From Elmis aenea (taxonomy: Eukaryota > Arthropoda > Insecta > Coleoptera > Elmidae): DNA of 64,000 nucleotides. The notes beneath the pieces were generated by a model, which was not told the origin of the DNA, did not search any database, and worked only from the letters and a program-made list of their open reading frames with translations. Location of the stretch: the NCBI GenBank assembly GCA_947652605.1, contig OX393576.1, positions 48,646,966-48,710,965 on the forward strand, in the 5' to 3' direction. A program made the position numbers and the translations under genes. Positions 46,792 through 58,489 of the stretch are shown here, in pieces. The first letter of the stretch is position 1; each line of letters opens with the position of its first letter.

Positions 46792-47455
46792 TACATTCCT
46801 TTAATAACATTACTCCAAATAGTCTTAATTTCAAAAGTAGTTTTCAATAAAATTTGAAGTTGTGTTAAACCAACTTAGGACATCTACTAATTAATTAAAA
46901 AATTATTGGTCCACATAGTTCAGTTTCCCTCCTTTCTGTAAAACTGTTATAAAATGTTACTGGTGTTGAACCTGACTATTGTACGTAAAATTTTTAAAGT
47001 GTTGCTTTTGTGTCTGTCTTTTTTAAAATTTTATGTTATCCGTTTTAATTTACATTTTTACACATAAAATCCTTTTAATGAAAAGACTGTTTACATTTTA
47101 CAATAACTTAGTGCGACTGTATCACTGTTATTTTTGACTTTCGAATTGTTCTACACATTCAAAAAACAAATGGTTATGTGCACCATGTTAGCCTTGTCAA
47201 TTATCAATGAATATTGTTAAAATTGTAAGTATTTTTATTGTATAATTGTTTCAATCTAATTTGTAACTTGTATCTAGTATTTAAAATTTATGTTATTTAT
47301 ATTTAATCGTTTCAAGTCATGTTAAGAATAGTTTTATAAATGAAATTTGTAATCACATTTGTTTTCAGCCCTTGAAGAAGCCTTAAAAACATTAAGTGCG
47401 AAACGTCGGATTTTTAACCAAAATCAATAAAACCGTCCTGTAAATCCAGAGTTTT
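46792..47455 (+). repeat. Penelope-like element 3' UTR ending in a hammerhead-like motif
   Basis: Follows the coding part directly. Near 47370-47405 TTGAAGAAGCC, a short loop and GTGCGAAACGTCGG resemble the CUGANGA...GAAAC core of hammerhead motifs found in Penelope-like long terminal repeats, with a stem GCCTTA/TAAG-GC. The first core C is changed to T, so cleavage activity is doubtful. The 3' boundary of the element is not defined. Confidence 0.55.
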
Positions 47456-48200
47456 TAATTTCTAAACCTTTATAATTTACGGAATATTTCATTTGAGAAA
47501 AGTTACTGTTTTTTTAATTAAATTTTATAACTATTTTGTAAAACGGCTAGTATTTGCATGGCATGGAATGATTATGGTTGCTGAGATAATTGTGACATAT
47601 TTCTATTCCATAGTTATACAAATTGATCCTTACTACACTGCATGGTCTTATTCAACGTTATTTTGACAGTTGTTACAAATCGTTGTTGAGTAAAATTTGT
47701 ACATTCGCTTTATTTTTGCACAACGTTATTGTATTAATTTAAAATATTGGGGAATTTTCTTTTTACGCACAGAAATATACGTGTACAGTAAGTCATTTTG
47801 GTTAATTACTGACTTTAATTATTTTGAAGTTATTACCACAGAAAAATATTGGAACAAACTAAATAAAACACAATGAATAGGAGAACTTTGTCAGAACTGA
47901 ACGAAATTGACAGGGTTTACATAATTTACCTTTTTGAACTCAAACATGTTAATATTAAGTTGGGGCTCTCAATTAATTATCGTAAAATTTCGGTATAAAA
48001 AAATCCCTTTGACAGGTAGCTTAAGGCATTTTAATTCGAATTTGATAATGTTGGGATGGCTAAAATATCTTTGTAAAGTGTATAAATATGATTTTAAGGC
48101 ATATATGAAACTGTATTTGTATTGATTTTGCTCTAAATAAAGCTAAAAATTATAATAATAACAATATATCAGAATATTATATAAATTACTGGTGGTGTAA
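47456..48200. other. Non-coding AT-rich sequence
   Basis: Nothing recognised. Confidence 0.35.
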
Positions 48201-50650
48201 GTTTTCAAGTTGCAGCCAAGGTTTTATTTGCTGGTTGTGCTAGCAGATTACAGTTTTAAAATTGCCTCAAATTGGCGACTGGAAAATTCTTCGGATCAAT
48301 CCAGCTAGTTAATCATAAAATTTGTAAAGTTGGGTACGTGATATAATCGTACTTGTTGGTTTGGTAATAGCAGTCGTGCTAATGAAGAGCTTGCGTCGTG
48401 AATTCGACGGCTGCCTAATTATCAGACGCTCGGCGGAAGCTGGTGGTCCGCATGTAAACACCTTCATTATCTGGGAAGTGTGCTCTTGTAAAATATCGCA
48501 GTTGGCGGGTGTTGTAAAAGGTTAATAGGCTTCCTCTGGGAACTTGTAACAGGTCTCTAGAGATATATACTGGAATTGTTCGTTTGTTTACGCATCGCCA
48601 CACAAACGAGCCAAATCGGAATATCATTTTTAAGTTATTTCTGTAAATGTCGGTAGTCGAATCGAGTCGAGTGGCTAGGAATCAAATAAATTGACTTGGC
48701 CGTTAACGGCGGGCATAATTTATCAGTGACCGCATCTCCCTACGGCAATATCGCGCTTCTTAATGCGAATGTCTTGCGGGACGCCCGCTCCCTTATCTAT
48801 GATATCATCTGTGTAATGATGTGTGGCAGTACCCTACCCGAATTGACACGTAACAAAGAAAATCAATACGATGTTAGTCACGCAAACAAGAAAACAAGAA
48901 CGGTTTGTTATCGACGTGTATTAAAAATGCTTAGTTTCGTTTCATAAATAATATTCGTGATTGCACGCCGCAAGCCCTGACACGACACATCCGACATGAA
49001 GAACCGCATGTGCATACACACCGACAGACGTGCGTTTGTCTCCATTTCAGGTACCAATATCGGGTTAGTTTTCGGACGCGGTCTGTGTCATTTAAGCTGG
49101 TAGCTACAGCTTTGCGTGTAGCGGTCGCAATGTGTTTTTCGCGTGCCTTAGTTTGATTTGCTTCAGAAAAATGGGATTGGAAGTTCATCTGCAGTTTTAT
49201 GAAGAAAATGAAACGAACTGGATAACAACGCCATAACTTCTACTTTTTGTGAAACTGAATAGGGGAACTTTATAAAAAATACACCGCACACTTTATGAGA
49301 TTATATTGCAGATTCGCGTTTATTTTAGTTATGGTACCAATTTTTATAATATTTATAAAAGATCCTAGCTTAGCATACCTAAAGTACGGTTTTCGCTGCC
49401 ATAATGGATATTTTTACTCATTTCCTGCTTTTACCCGTACTACTGTATTCGCACTGAGCCAGTATAAAATTTCATTATTCGATGTTGTTCGCTAATTCGC
49501 ATTTCACTAAATCTGCTCTCGAATGTGGATTAACGCTTCGACGTCTAATTTATTTGTGCACAAAATGTGACAATAAATATCCGCGACTAAAAAACAAACT
49601 AACGCTAACAGAAATTTTGTTGATGTGACCCTTCAACATAATTTCCTTTCTGAATATAAAATGCTATTAAAACCACGTTGCATTCTCGAACAGTGGTCAG
49701 AAAATTTTCTTAAAATGCGTTCTTTGGGACTGACTTTATTACACTTGTAACGCTTTAAGAATGATCAGTGCATCAAAAACATTTCGACCTTTCAAATTCG
49801 ATTTCAATTTTGAAAACAGAAGGTGTCAAACCGGGCGAGTGCGAAGATGTACCACGACTACCTTCTTCGTTGCCAAAAAATTGCGACATCACAAAAGTCG
49901 TGTGTGTTGGGACATTTTCGTGCAACGGAAACAATGACGCGATCTTCGAAAGTACAGGCCAAACTTAAAGATTTTCTTGAAATTTAGCGATCGCTGCTGT
50001 GTAAAAATTTGCCATGCGATTTTCGTTTCTTGTGTAGCAATACGTGATCAATCGTTTGGCGTCGAAAACGGACGCCCGCTGTTTTTATCGCCTTTAAACA
50101 ATGTTCGTCTCTTTAAATTGCTTGTGCTTTTCGAAATTGGACATTCTTGATTTTACTGTAATTTTTTTACCATTGAAACATTTCACGAGAAACTTACTTA
50201 TGCTCGTAAATTTTGCATATTAACTAATTTACAAAAAATATATATATCGTCTTAATCTTGTCGCAGCAGTGATTTTGTACGAATTTATGTAACAATTGTA
50301 TTAGCCGCTGCTGGAACGCTTTAATGACATCCATAACTGTAAATGACATTTATCTCTATCGGGTTCAAAGAAATTTGCGGATCGTAAGCGTAAAAATTTA
50401 AAAAGAAACAGTACTAACATAGGATTGGGAGGGCAATGCATTGCTATTAGAGGCTACGTTAGTTGGGAACGGCGCATATGTGTAAAATGCCAGCGCTAGT
50501 TCTTGCCTTCGTTCATATACTGGTTTTACCCTTCGCAAACTGGTTCATAAAGTAGTCCGATAACTGCTTGAACAACCGGCTAACCGTCCGATGGATCAAT
50601 CCGATATCCAAAAAGCTACCGGAAAGCGACATCGATACTACGCAGAATAG
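48200..50650. other. CpG-richer, apparently unique region
   Basis: GC and CpG content is visibly higher than elsewhere (for example GGCGGAAGCTGG, GTCGAATCGAGTCGAGTGG, CCGTTAACGGCGGGC, GGGACGCCCGC). No inverted repeat, element end or transposase is seen. Several short open frames (48415-48627 -, 49768-49968 +) have no motif. It could be a promoter, 5' UTR or enhancer region of a gene outside the window (inference), or an unrecognised exon cluster. Confidence 0.4.
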
Positions 50651-51386
50651 TTTATCGGATAGTACAAAGCTACAAAGTGTTGCCGAAACAAACCTCTTAT
50701 ATATATGATATTATGAACACAACGAAACACAATCTATCTGGCTCCAAATATAACACGGAACCTCAACTATAATCAAACCGCCGTGGATCGCTATAAATGG
50801 GTTTTACCAGTTTATGCAACGATTTGGACCATTTATATTTTTAAAACCAATGTAGGGTAAAACCCCCAAACGTTGGCACTTCACCAATGATTGGCACTTC
50901 CTTTATATTTTCCTCTATATATAAAAAAGTGAGTTAATTCAGCTGTTAGGAATATTTTTTATGAAATCTGACAACATCGAAGTGCATCCTCGAACCATTA
51001 CGCATGCCGTTGTTTCAAAGATGGCTGAATTATGCTGTTAAATGTGTGACGTCTTCTTCATAAAAGTAAGTTTTTATCAATTTTCATAGTAGTAGGCTAT
51101 AGAAACAAGTTGGGTTACTGGCTAGTTTTGTAGTAGTATTATTTGCAAGTTTTTAGTAATAGTATTTTATGATTTTCTGTTGATAATTCTTGTACAAAAC
51201 ATAAGATTGGTTAACTTTTTAATAGAAAAACAGCGGTGCCAACATTTGGTATAGCAATATAGGCTCTCGCTAAATATTGGCACCCGGTGCCAACATTTGG
51301 GTAAGATAATTTTTGAATTTCGCCAAACATTGGCACATCTATCAGTTAGGAATAGGCTCCAGGGTGATGTGTTTTTTTTCCAAATG

Positions 51387-51760
51387 CCCAAGATTAAGAA
51401 AGATAAAAAATATGTGAAGAAATATTCTGAACAGATTCTTCAAAGTGCTCTGAATGAAGTCAAGTCTGGCATACCTAAGAAAACAGTTTCAAAAAAATAC
51501 GGAATACAAAGGTCAACTCTCCAGTTTAGGTTGGGGCCAAAGTTCACAAAACCCGAATTCGGAAGGCATACTTGTCTCACGAAAGAAGAGAAAAATACAC
51601 TTGTTGAGTTATCCTGGAAAGTCATAAGAAAGGTTTTCCACGAAGAAAAATCGACATTCAGTGTTCAGTCAAGGCTTTCTTAGATGCAAACCAAAGGCCA
51701 AACCCATTTAACAACAACATACTAGGAAATCATTGGTATAACATAACTAAAAACGGATAT
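51387..51760 (+). pseudogene. Pogo-like transposase N-terminal HTH (psq/CENP-B type) segment
   Basis: Starts MPKIKKDKKYVKKYSEQI, then LQSALNEVKSGIPKKTVSK, KYGIQRSTLQFRL and LTKEEKNTLVELSW: the psq-type helix-turn-helix and start of the second DNA-binding half of pogo/jerky transposases. After a frameshift near 51650 it continues SVKAFLDANQRPNPFNNNI, then the DDE domain is missing and the sequence joins the C-terminal part. Confidence 0.85.
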
Positions 51761-51762
51761 AG

Positions 51763-52789
51763 CAGAATATCTCTTGCACCCTAAAACACCCGAAAGAAAA
51801 GGAACATACCAGTCTAGAAGATCTTCTTATGTCGTCACCTCTAAACAATATAAAAAAGAAATGGAAGTAAAAGAAAAGGCCAAAGAAAGAAGAAAAGAAG
51901 AGAACAGACAAAAGAAATTGATCAAAGAAGACGCTAAGAAAAACATAATTTCAGCGAAAAAAAAACTCAACTACAACGAAGAAAAACTCAACTATACAAG
52001 AAAAACCAGAAGAACAGAAACACTTTTGCAGATAAAAATGTTAAAATTGGAACTGATGCTAAAGAGAGTCCTGAAAGTCAATCTCTTAACCCTTTCAATA
52101 CGGTATTTGAAGAATAAGGTTTTCAAATATTTTCGGTAATATTTTGGCTTAATAAAGTATAAAAAGAAGCTTTATTGGAAAAACATTTTTTTTTTCAAAC
52201 AGATTCTCTTGGAGAAGGTGGTACATATATGTACCACTAGGGTTATATGTGGTTATAGTGTGGTATATATAAGTACCACCAGTGTCTAATAAAACTAAAT
52301 TCTCTTGTTGTGTTGTGTAAAACACTTCAGGGGGCGCACTTGCAGCGTAAACTGTACAATTTGACACTAGGTAGACCTATAAAACTGACTGGTACATATC
52401 AGAACCATTCACAATGATAAATTACAGTTCTAGTATTTTACAAACTTTCGGTGGTACATATATATACCAGCAGTATGGAAAGGGTTAAAAGTTCTAATAA
52501 AATTTTCAACAAGATAAATCGCGAAGTAAATCCAGGAGATTCATGTAGACGCGAATCTGAATCTGAGAAGAAAGAAAAAGAGCGTCACATAAGAAATCTA
52601 TTTGAGGATAGTGATTCAGATGAGGACTCAGATATTCCCTTGACAAGTAGCGTGCATTATTCACCACCAAAAAACAATATTGTCATACGTAGAGGCCTTT
52701 GTTTCATTTGTACCCAGAATATCTACCTGACAAATGTGGGGATCGGATATCAAAAATGTAGAACCTATCATGTTCAATACCTAAAGTAA
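51763..52789 (+). pseudogene. Pogo-like transposase C-terminal part, split by a MITE
   Basis: Reads DIAEYLLHPKTPERKGTYQS, SYVVTSKQYKKEMEVKEK and a Lys/Glu coiled-coil-like stretch up to ESPESQSL at 52085; a MITE occupies 52090-52484. The frame resumes KSSNKIFNKINREVNPGDS, an acidic EDSDSDEDSDIP run, and a small Cys/His module GLCFICTQN..GYQKCRTYH. Removing the MITE with one TTAA restores the frame exactly. Family C-termini carry such PHD-like tails. Confidence 0.8.
52090..52484. mobile_element. piggyBac-type MITE inserted in the pogo-like gene
   Basis: TTAA at 52086-52089 and 52485-52488. Ends CCCTTTCAATACGG and the complement-like CAGTATGGAAAGGG. Palindromic motifs: GTGGTACATATATGTACCAC at 52218-52237, GTGGTATATATAAGTACCAC at 52260-52279, TGGTACATATCAGAACCA at 52390-52407 and GTGGTACATATATATACCAG at 52451-52470. 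395 bp, no coding capacity. Confidence 0.9.
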
Positions 52790-53364
52790 CGCCAAAACTT
52801 CAAGGAAAACTTTATATGTCAAACATGCGCATCACGTGGCTCATTATTGGGCCTTTAACACTGCAGTATTATATATTTTTGTTCCTCGGTTAATAAGTAT
52901 TATTTTATGAAGAATTTTTTTAATTTTTATATATTTTTATAATCTAGATTTTTCAACAATAAACATTATTTTGAAAGTTATATTTTATTCTATTATACTA
53001 TGTATCTAAGGTAACCATAAAAACTATATTTTAACTAAAACTACCCTCCCAACCAACCATACCACCTTACATCCCAATGGTTCTAACGAACAGTAAGGGG
53101 TGCCAATTACTGGAATAATTCAAGTGCCAATCATTGGTATTAATGTGCCAATGACTAGAAAATCGGACCAATTTTATAAATTTGAGGAAAAAGGAACATA
53201 ATTGATCTTAAAAAGAAAAAAATGCAACTGTAATAGTAAGAACTAACTTTGCGGAATGTAATAAAAATTCATTTTTGGGCTTTTACATGATAAATTGTTA
53301 AATAAACGGTTTTATTTGTCTCTATAGCCTTAAAGTGCCAATGTTTGGGGGTTTTACCCTATAT

Positions 53365-55305
53365 TATTTATTTACATTTGAACAATAATAAAATAATTAA
53401 ATAGTTATGTAAATATATAATATATTTAAAAATCAATTACTTTGTTCCAAAGGATCGCTTGTCAAAATGCAATGTCCAATTTTAAGAATCATTCGTTATA
53501 AGTGGAAATCTTATTTATTAATAGAAAATAAATTTTATTTTAGCTGATAAAGAGAGACAGGAGTCTCTTACTTGTATAGTCCAACCATTTACCAAACAAT
53601 TTAAAATTTTATTCACGAATATTTTATCATAAACATATCAAATAACTTATACCCATAAAAAACAATAGTTTAGAAATAATATTCTTGATAAAAACTAACC
53701 TGTTTTTAGCACAATATATTTTAGTGTAGCTATTTGTGAATATATTATTAAATAATTTAATTTATTTAATATAATTTTAAACTTTGCTACTTCTAATATT
53801 TATATTTAGTAGTTACAGTAGGTATTAAATAATGCAATAAACAAGGTAATTATATTCTTTTTGCTATTTCTATCTATTTTCTTTTTATACAGCATGTGCT
53901 GTATACGTTTTAGTGTTTAATTTTCTTTACTTTGTTTAATAAAAAAAGACTTTTCAATTAATTCAAACCGAATTTAAACTGTTGCTACTTAACCATTACT
54001 GAATCATTGTAAAATTAAAAACCATTATTAGAAACGAAAACTGATATTTTAACATTTACTGAACCTGTAACCCGAAAGAAAGCGTAGTTTTTTGCAGCTT
54101 GGATTCTTGAATACATATTAAATGTAAATTTGGGTAATATTAATTTTCATAATGTATTAATTCTAACAAATAAATTTGCTGTATCTGGTTTTGCAAGCAG
54201 CTATAATTACCTAGTAAATTTAGAAAGTAAAGCTCATTGCTTAAAGTAATCAAAAAGATCGTTAATTTAAATAATATAGCAAATTAAACTGTTTATTTTA
54301 ACGCTAAAAAGCCGAGAGAAGTGAAAAGTACAAGTTAGAATGAGTACCTGAGACAACAGGTATAACATTAAGCAGGTACTTGATCCTTCAGTGAAGTGCA
54401 GTATAATCTTTCGCAAACACTTAATGATAAAAAAGGATCAAATTACGGTTTTAAACGAGCAAGTTGGGTCGGTAATAAATTTGTTATAAACTTCGTTTAC
54501 GGTATAAAGCAAATTTACTCATATATTAACGATTAGTATATATTATTTGTACTACAATTTACCGTTTAACGTGATGAAAATTGTGTCGCGGTTTAAATTT
54601 AAATATAAAGTCAAGTTCCTTGGTAAGTAATCACGTTTTCTGAGTGTGCCACAATGCTTGGTTCTTAGCTTACAAATCTGCTAATTACTGGGAAAATTTT
54701 AGTGGGTGTATTATTCAAGAACATTAGGTATTCCCTCTTTGCCCGGGTTAGTCCTTCAACCACGTAGCTCTTAAGCAAAACTGTAGTGTCTCAATTGTGT
54801 CTACTTTATTGTTTTTATTAAACAGCGGTGCAAATTGTACTGCTTTTAAGATCTATAAAAGTTGTTGGTGTAAATTCGTACAAATTTTTTTAAAATAATA
54901 GTTTTATAGATTATTTTTTCAAAATACCTGTTGTTTAATACGAAATACGTTTTTGAAACAACTATGGAATATTTTTAATTGCTTGCACAGACAATAACTG
55001 TCAACAATTAGTGCGATTAATTTTATTTGTAGCTGTTAGCTAAACCCTTTTCGTGTATCATGCCCCTTAAAATACATGATGGTAATAGCGGTTAACAGAT
55101 ATTTGGGTATTGTTAAATATGAAAATAACAAAATATTTACTGCATGCTACTTTTGCACGTTTTAATAGAGTTTTGCAGAACACTTAACATAAATTAGTAG
55201 GTATGTTTAGTGAAGGAACGTGTTTAAAAACGTTTTGCAACAAATTATTCGTATATTCTACAACTACCTATTAACAATACACAAACAGATTTTTGTTCAG
55301 CACTT
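53365..55305. other. Non-coding AT-rich sequence
   Basis: Nothing recognised over almost 2 kb. Confidence 0.35.
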
Positions 55306-55309
55306 TATA

Positions 55310-55720
55310 CAGGGTGTCCCAAATTCGAGTAAATGCATGGGTATCTCGTTTATCTTAAGAGCTACGAGGTCGGTTAAATTAGGGCAAAGTTGCGAAATTA
55401 GATGCTCATCAAATACCTGCAAAGAAAATTTTCATAGCTGCTTAGTGTAAAAGTTATTCAAGAAAAACTGAAAAAAATGATTTTCGTTTTTTTGCCATAT
55501 GTCCTACATTTTTAAGATATCGACAATCTGGAAGCACTTCTCCATGGCAACTTCTTACGCTTTATATTTTGAGATAATATAGAATTTCCAACAACGTTTC
55601 GTCTCTTCAGAATCATCAGCAACTTCATTTTTTGAAATACCTCGAAAAAAATTTAATCTCACAGTCGGATAGCATTTTGTCTTCTGATTTCAATGATATA
55701 TGACACTTAATATCTAAAAT
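55310..55720 (+). repeat. Single arm of a CAGGGTGT foldback
   Basis: CAGGGTGTCCCAAATTCGAG, GGGTATCTCG, GGCAAAGTTGCGAAATTAGATGC blocks follow the arms of 36852-37775 with divergence. No complementary right arm is seen. Confidence 0.55.
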
Positions 55721-55784
55721 GATATTTTGCCACAACAATTTGTGAAAAACTCATTTTGTTTAATTTTTGAATGAAAACATTTTT

Positions 55785-56260
55785 GTTGTTGTTGTTCTGT
55801 TAAAACTGTCACTTTGACATTAATATGATCGTGATTAATTGCATAATTTGCAACCAGCTAAAAATTCTTTGAATTTGTGCTTTTTTATATTAAATATCAC
55901 GATCAACACTTTTTAAAATTCGAGAAATGTCAAAATATACACAAAATTTTGTTTTCTCATGGTATGCTTTTTAATTATTAACAGTTTATTTAATAGTTCA
56001 TTAAAAACAATTAAAATATCATATTTGTAACACCTTTTATTTTTCATAATTGACGAAAATTACTTTAACAATACTCCGCAATACACAAAGGGATAGCGAA
56101 TAAATTAATTAATTAAAAATGTACTACCAGAACATAGAGAAAATAAAAATTGCGAACAAAAGCACAAATATCAAAGAATGTCTAGCTGGTTGCAAATTAT
56201 AAAATTAATCACGATCATATTATTGTCAGAACCACAGAACAACAAAAAAAAAAAAAATTG
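55785..56260. repeat. Inverted-repeat element of unknown class
   Basis: Left block GTTGTTGTTCTG, ATATGATCGTGATTAATT and TTTGCAACCAGCTA is inverted at 56165-56255 (TAGCTGGTTGCAAA, AATTAATCACGATCATAT, CAGAACAAC). About 100 bp arms, about 240 bp between them. No target duplication identified. Confidence 0.65.
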
Positions 56261-56286
56261 TATTGTTTTTTATTTTGCGTTTTTAT

Positions 56287-56560
56287 TGTACAGGGTGGGC
56301 AAATTTCGATGTTTTCATAGGGAATCTCGGTAACTATAAGAGGTATCAAAAAAGGGACCGCGCAACCTCGATCTCTTTTTTCGAGAAAAAGTTAATGGTG
56401 AAAACTAAAATTGGTTATCATCTTTTGTTTTCGAGTTATCTCCGATAACTCGATTTTTCGACTTTTCGTTTTATGACTATATCTCGCTTGTTTATGAAAA
56501 TAAGCAAAAATAATTTTGACGTTCTACAGGCACTTTTTTGATAAGAATACAGTGGCGTAG
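56287..56560 (+). repeat. Single CAGGGTGGGC end
   Basis: TACAGGGTGGGCAAATTTCG at 56285 with ATCTCGGTAACTATAAGAGG resembles foldback ends elsewhere. No partner arm was found; the arm at 58320-58484 belongs to a different family member. Confidence 0.4.
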
Positions 56561-57311
56561 TCAATTTTTCAAAAACAAATCCGAAATTCGAGTTGTGACA
56601 TAAAGTTGTATTTTTTTAAACGGAACCCATAGTTGGCTATTACTTATTTAAAGTCCTTATTTTTTTTTCATTCCAAATATATAAGGGTTGATGTATTTAT
56701 TTTCAATAATACGCAAGTTACGTAGGTTTTTTAGTTGTTTTGTTTTAAACAAAATTATAGTAGGCTGTGAAAACAAAAACAAAACAAGGTGTAAAACCTT
56801 TTTAAACTCATTTGGTACAAGGTACGAAGGTTTTGTAATTTGTTGTTGTGAATGTAAGATGACGAACGGGGTAAGATGACGAACGATTTTTACAGGCAAT
56901 CCATCAAAAACTCAAAATCAAAATTTTCACTACCATCTGGAGGTTAGTAGACGAAGTTAATATTAGATTAGCTGATAAGATTTTAATATAGTTCAAATTT
57001 CTTCCGTTAAAAGCAATTGTTTGTCATCACATGTTCGGTTACAATATTTATTGCCGGTGTTTAGTGTTTTTTTTGGAAAACTCGGGTAAAAACAAATTGA
57101 ATTTTGCTGTAGGTTGTACATTACCTGTGATAGTATTGGTATTCTGTTTAAATTTTATAAATCTTTTTGTAGTTTTTTATGTAAATTAGAAAAACATTTT
57201 TAATATGTAGTGGGGTAAGATGACAGGGGTAAGATAACGATTCGTCATCTTGCCCCAGCAACCAGTAAGCACTGTTTTTGGTAATAAAATTTGATTACAT
57301 CCAGAACATCC

Positions 57312-57446
57312 ATGCCAAGAACCTACAAAAAAAAAGACCAATCGTGGTCAGTGGTCTCAAGGCGCAATGATAGCCATGCACGACATTGAAGAAGGAACTA
57401 CATCCTGCAATGCAGCTGCTGCAAGATATGAAATACCTGAATGTTT
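57312..57446 (+). pseudogene. Pogo-like transposase N-terminal segment
   Basis: MPRTYKKK opens at 57312, then in a shifted frame WSQGAMIAMHDIEEGTTSCN and AAAARYEIPEC, matching the psq-type HTH pattern of pogo transposases. It ends abruptly where an internal deletion joins it to the acidic C-terminal region. Confidence 0.75.
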
Positions 57447-57489
57447 CTGACCATATCAATGGTAACATTGGTGGATATACTAATGGTAA

Positions 57490-57996
57490 CATTGGTAGGG
57501 AGATTCCTGATGAAAACTCAGATGATTCAGACTTTTCTTCAGATGGCAATATTCCGTTGAAGCAAATGAAAAGCTATGCTTTGTTTACGCCTGTAAAAAA
57601 TGATGGAGAACCTGAACCTTCTTCATCATCAAGGATTGTAAAGGGCAAACTATTTACCTCTAAAGGAACAAGCCCTAGCTGCTCAAAGTCGAAATCTGAC
57701 ACCTCACTGTGGAAAATCAGACCCTTGCCCATTATTAATCGTCCTGTTCAAAATAATAAAAAAACTCTCAGCGAGCGTAATTACTGGCACTCCCATAAAA
57801 AATCAATTAGAAGAGAAAGACAGGTTAGCAAAACAGAAGGGAGGAAATGGGCCTAATGAAAAAACTGCTATATCTTCTCAAACAACTGAACCACCAGCGA
57901 CAGACTGGATTCAGTGTTGCAAATGTCAAGAGTGGTGCCATGAAGACTGCACCATTTATGATGGCCATGGACAATTTATTTGTGTTTTATGTATGT
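57490..57996 (+). pseudogene. Pogo-like transposase C-terminal part with PHD-like tail
   Basis: IPDENSDDSDFSSDGNIPLK acidic stretch and a Ser/Lys-rich linker, then after a frame change near 57850 TDWIQCCKCQEWCHEDCTIY and FICVLC before a stop. The C-x2-C...W-C-H-x2-C...C-x2-C pattern is a PHD-like zinc module, as in other pogo-type transposase C-termini. The DDE domain is absent. Confidence 0.8.
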
Positions 57997-58319
57997 AGGC
58001 GCCATCTTACCCCATTATGTTCGTCATCTTACCCTCACTATGGGGTAAGATGACTAAAATGACATTTTTTGTTTATGTTTTTTTATTGTAATATTGGAAG
58101 CGCTGTTTAGTTTAAAATCATAGGGAATTCAAAGGTAATTCACCAATGTATGTATTCGTCATTTTTATTTAATTATATCATTTTTCTCTTGGCCAAAACT
58201 TAATTTTCTTGTTAACCTAGTCATCTTACCCCAACTTCCCCTACAACTTTTTTCCCTAAAATATTTTTGTACCATCAAGTATAACCGAATGATTAACGGT
58301 TAAAAAAAAAGCCCATTTT

Positions 58320-58484
58320 GATTAATTTTTATTATCTAGGGTGCCATGAAACTTTTTTAAAACATTAAAGTATCACTGAATAGGTCTCAAAAAGGGGAAC
58401 CATTTGTCTAATTTAAATCTTTGTTCCCCTTACCGTTTACGAGATACCAATAGTGGGCCCTTTTACGTGGACCACCCTGAATAT
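58320..58484 (-). repeat. Single arm of the 24765-26129 foldback family
   Basis: GGTGCCATGAAACTTTTTTA, AATAGGTCTCAAAAAGGGG, CTTACCGTTTACGAGATACC and TGGACCACCCTGAA match 25985-26129 in the same orientation. The left arm is missing. Confidence 0.65.
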
Positions 58485-58489
58485 TCGTC

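Larger units (their letters stand above)
50855..53359 (+). mobile_element. Pogo-like DNA transposon, catalytic domain deleted
   Basis: TA-flanked (50853-50854, 53360-53361). Ends GGGTAAAACCCCCAAACGTT and CAATGTTTGGGGGTTTTACC pair. The word TTGGCAC / GTGCCAA with TTTGG neighbours recurs near 50874, 50893, 51236, 51286 and 51326 and, inverted, near 53099-53150 and 53337. It carries an N-terminal helix-turn-helix part and C-terminal part of a pogo-type transposase, and a piggyBac-like MITE (52090-52484) inserted in the coding sequence. Confidence 0.9.
56851..58241 (+). mobile_element. Pogo-like element with iterated GGTAAGATGACG words
   Basis: Right end GTCATCTTACCCCAACTTCC and CC, followed by TA at 58242-58243. 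The matching left end (GGGGAAGTTGG) is lost, so the left boundary is approximate. Words GTAAGATGACGAAC at 56854 and 56871, GGGGTAAGATGACAG at 57212, inverted forms near 57245, 58001, 58021 and 58214, and GGGGTAAGATGACTAA near 58042. It carries deleted transposase coding parts. Confidence 0.85.
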
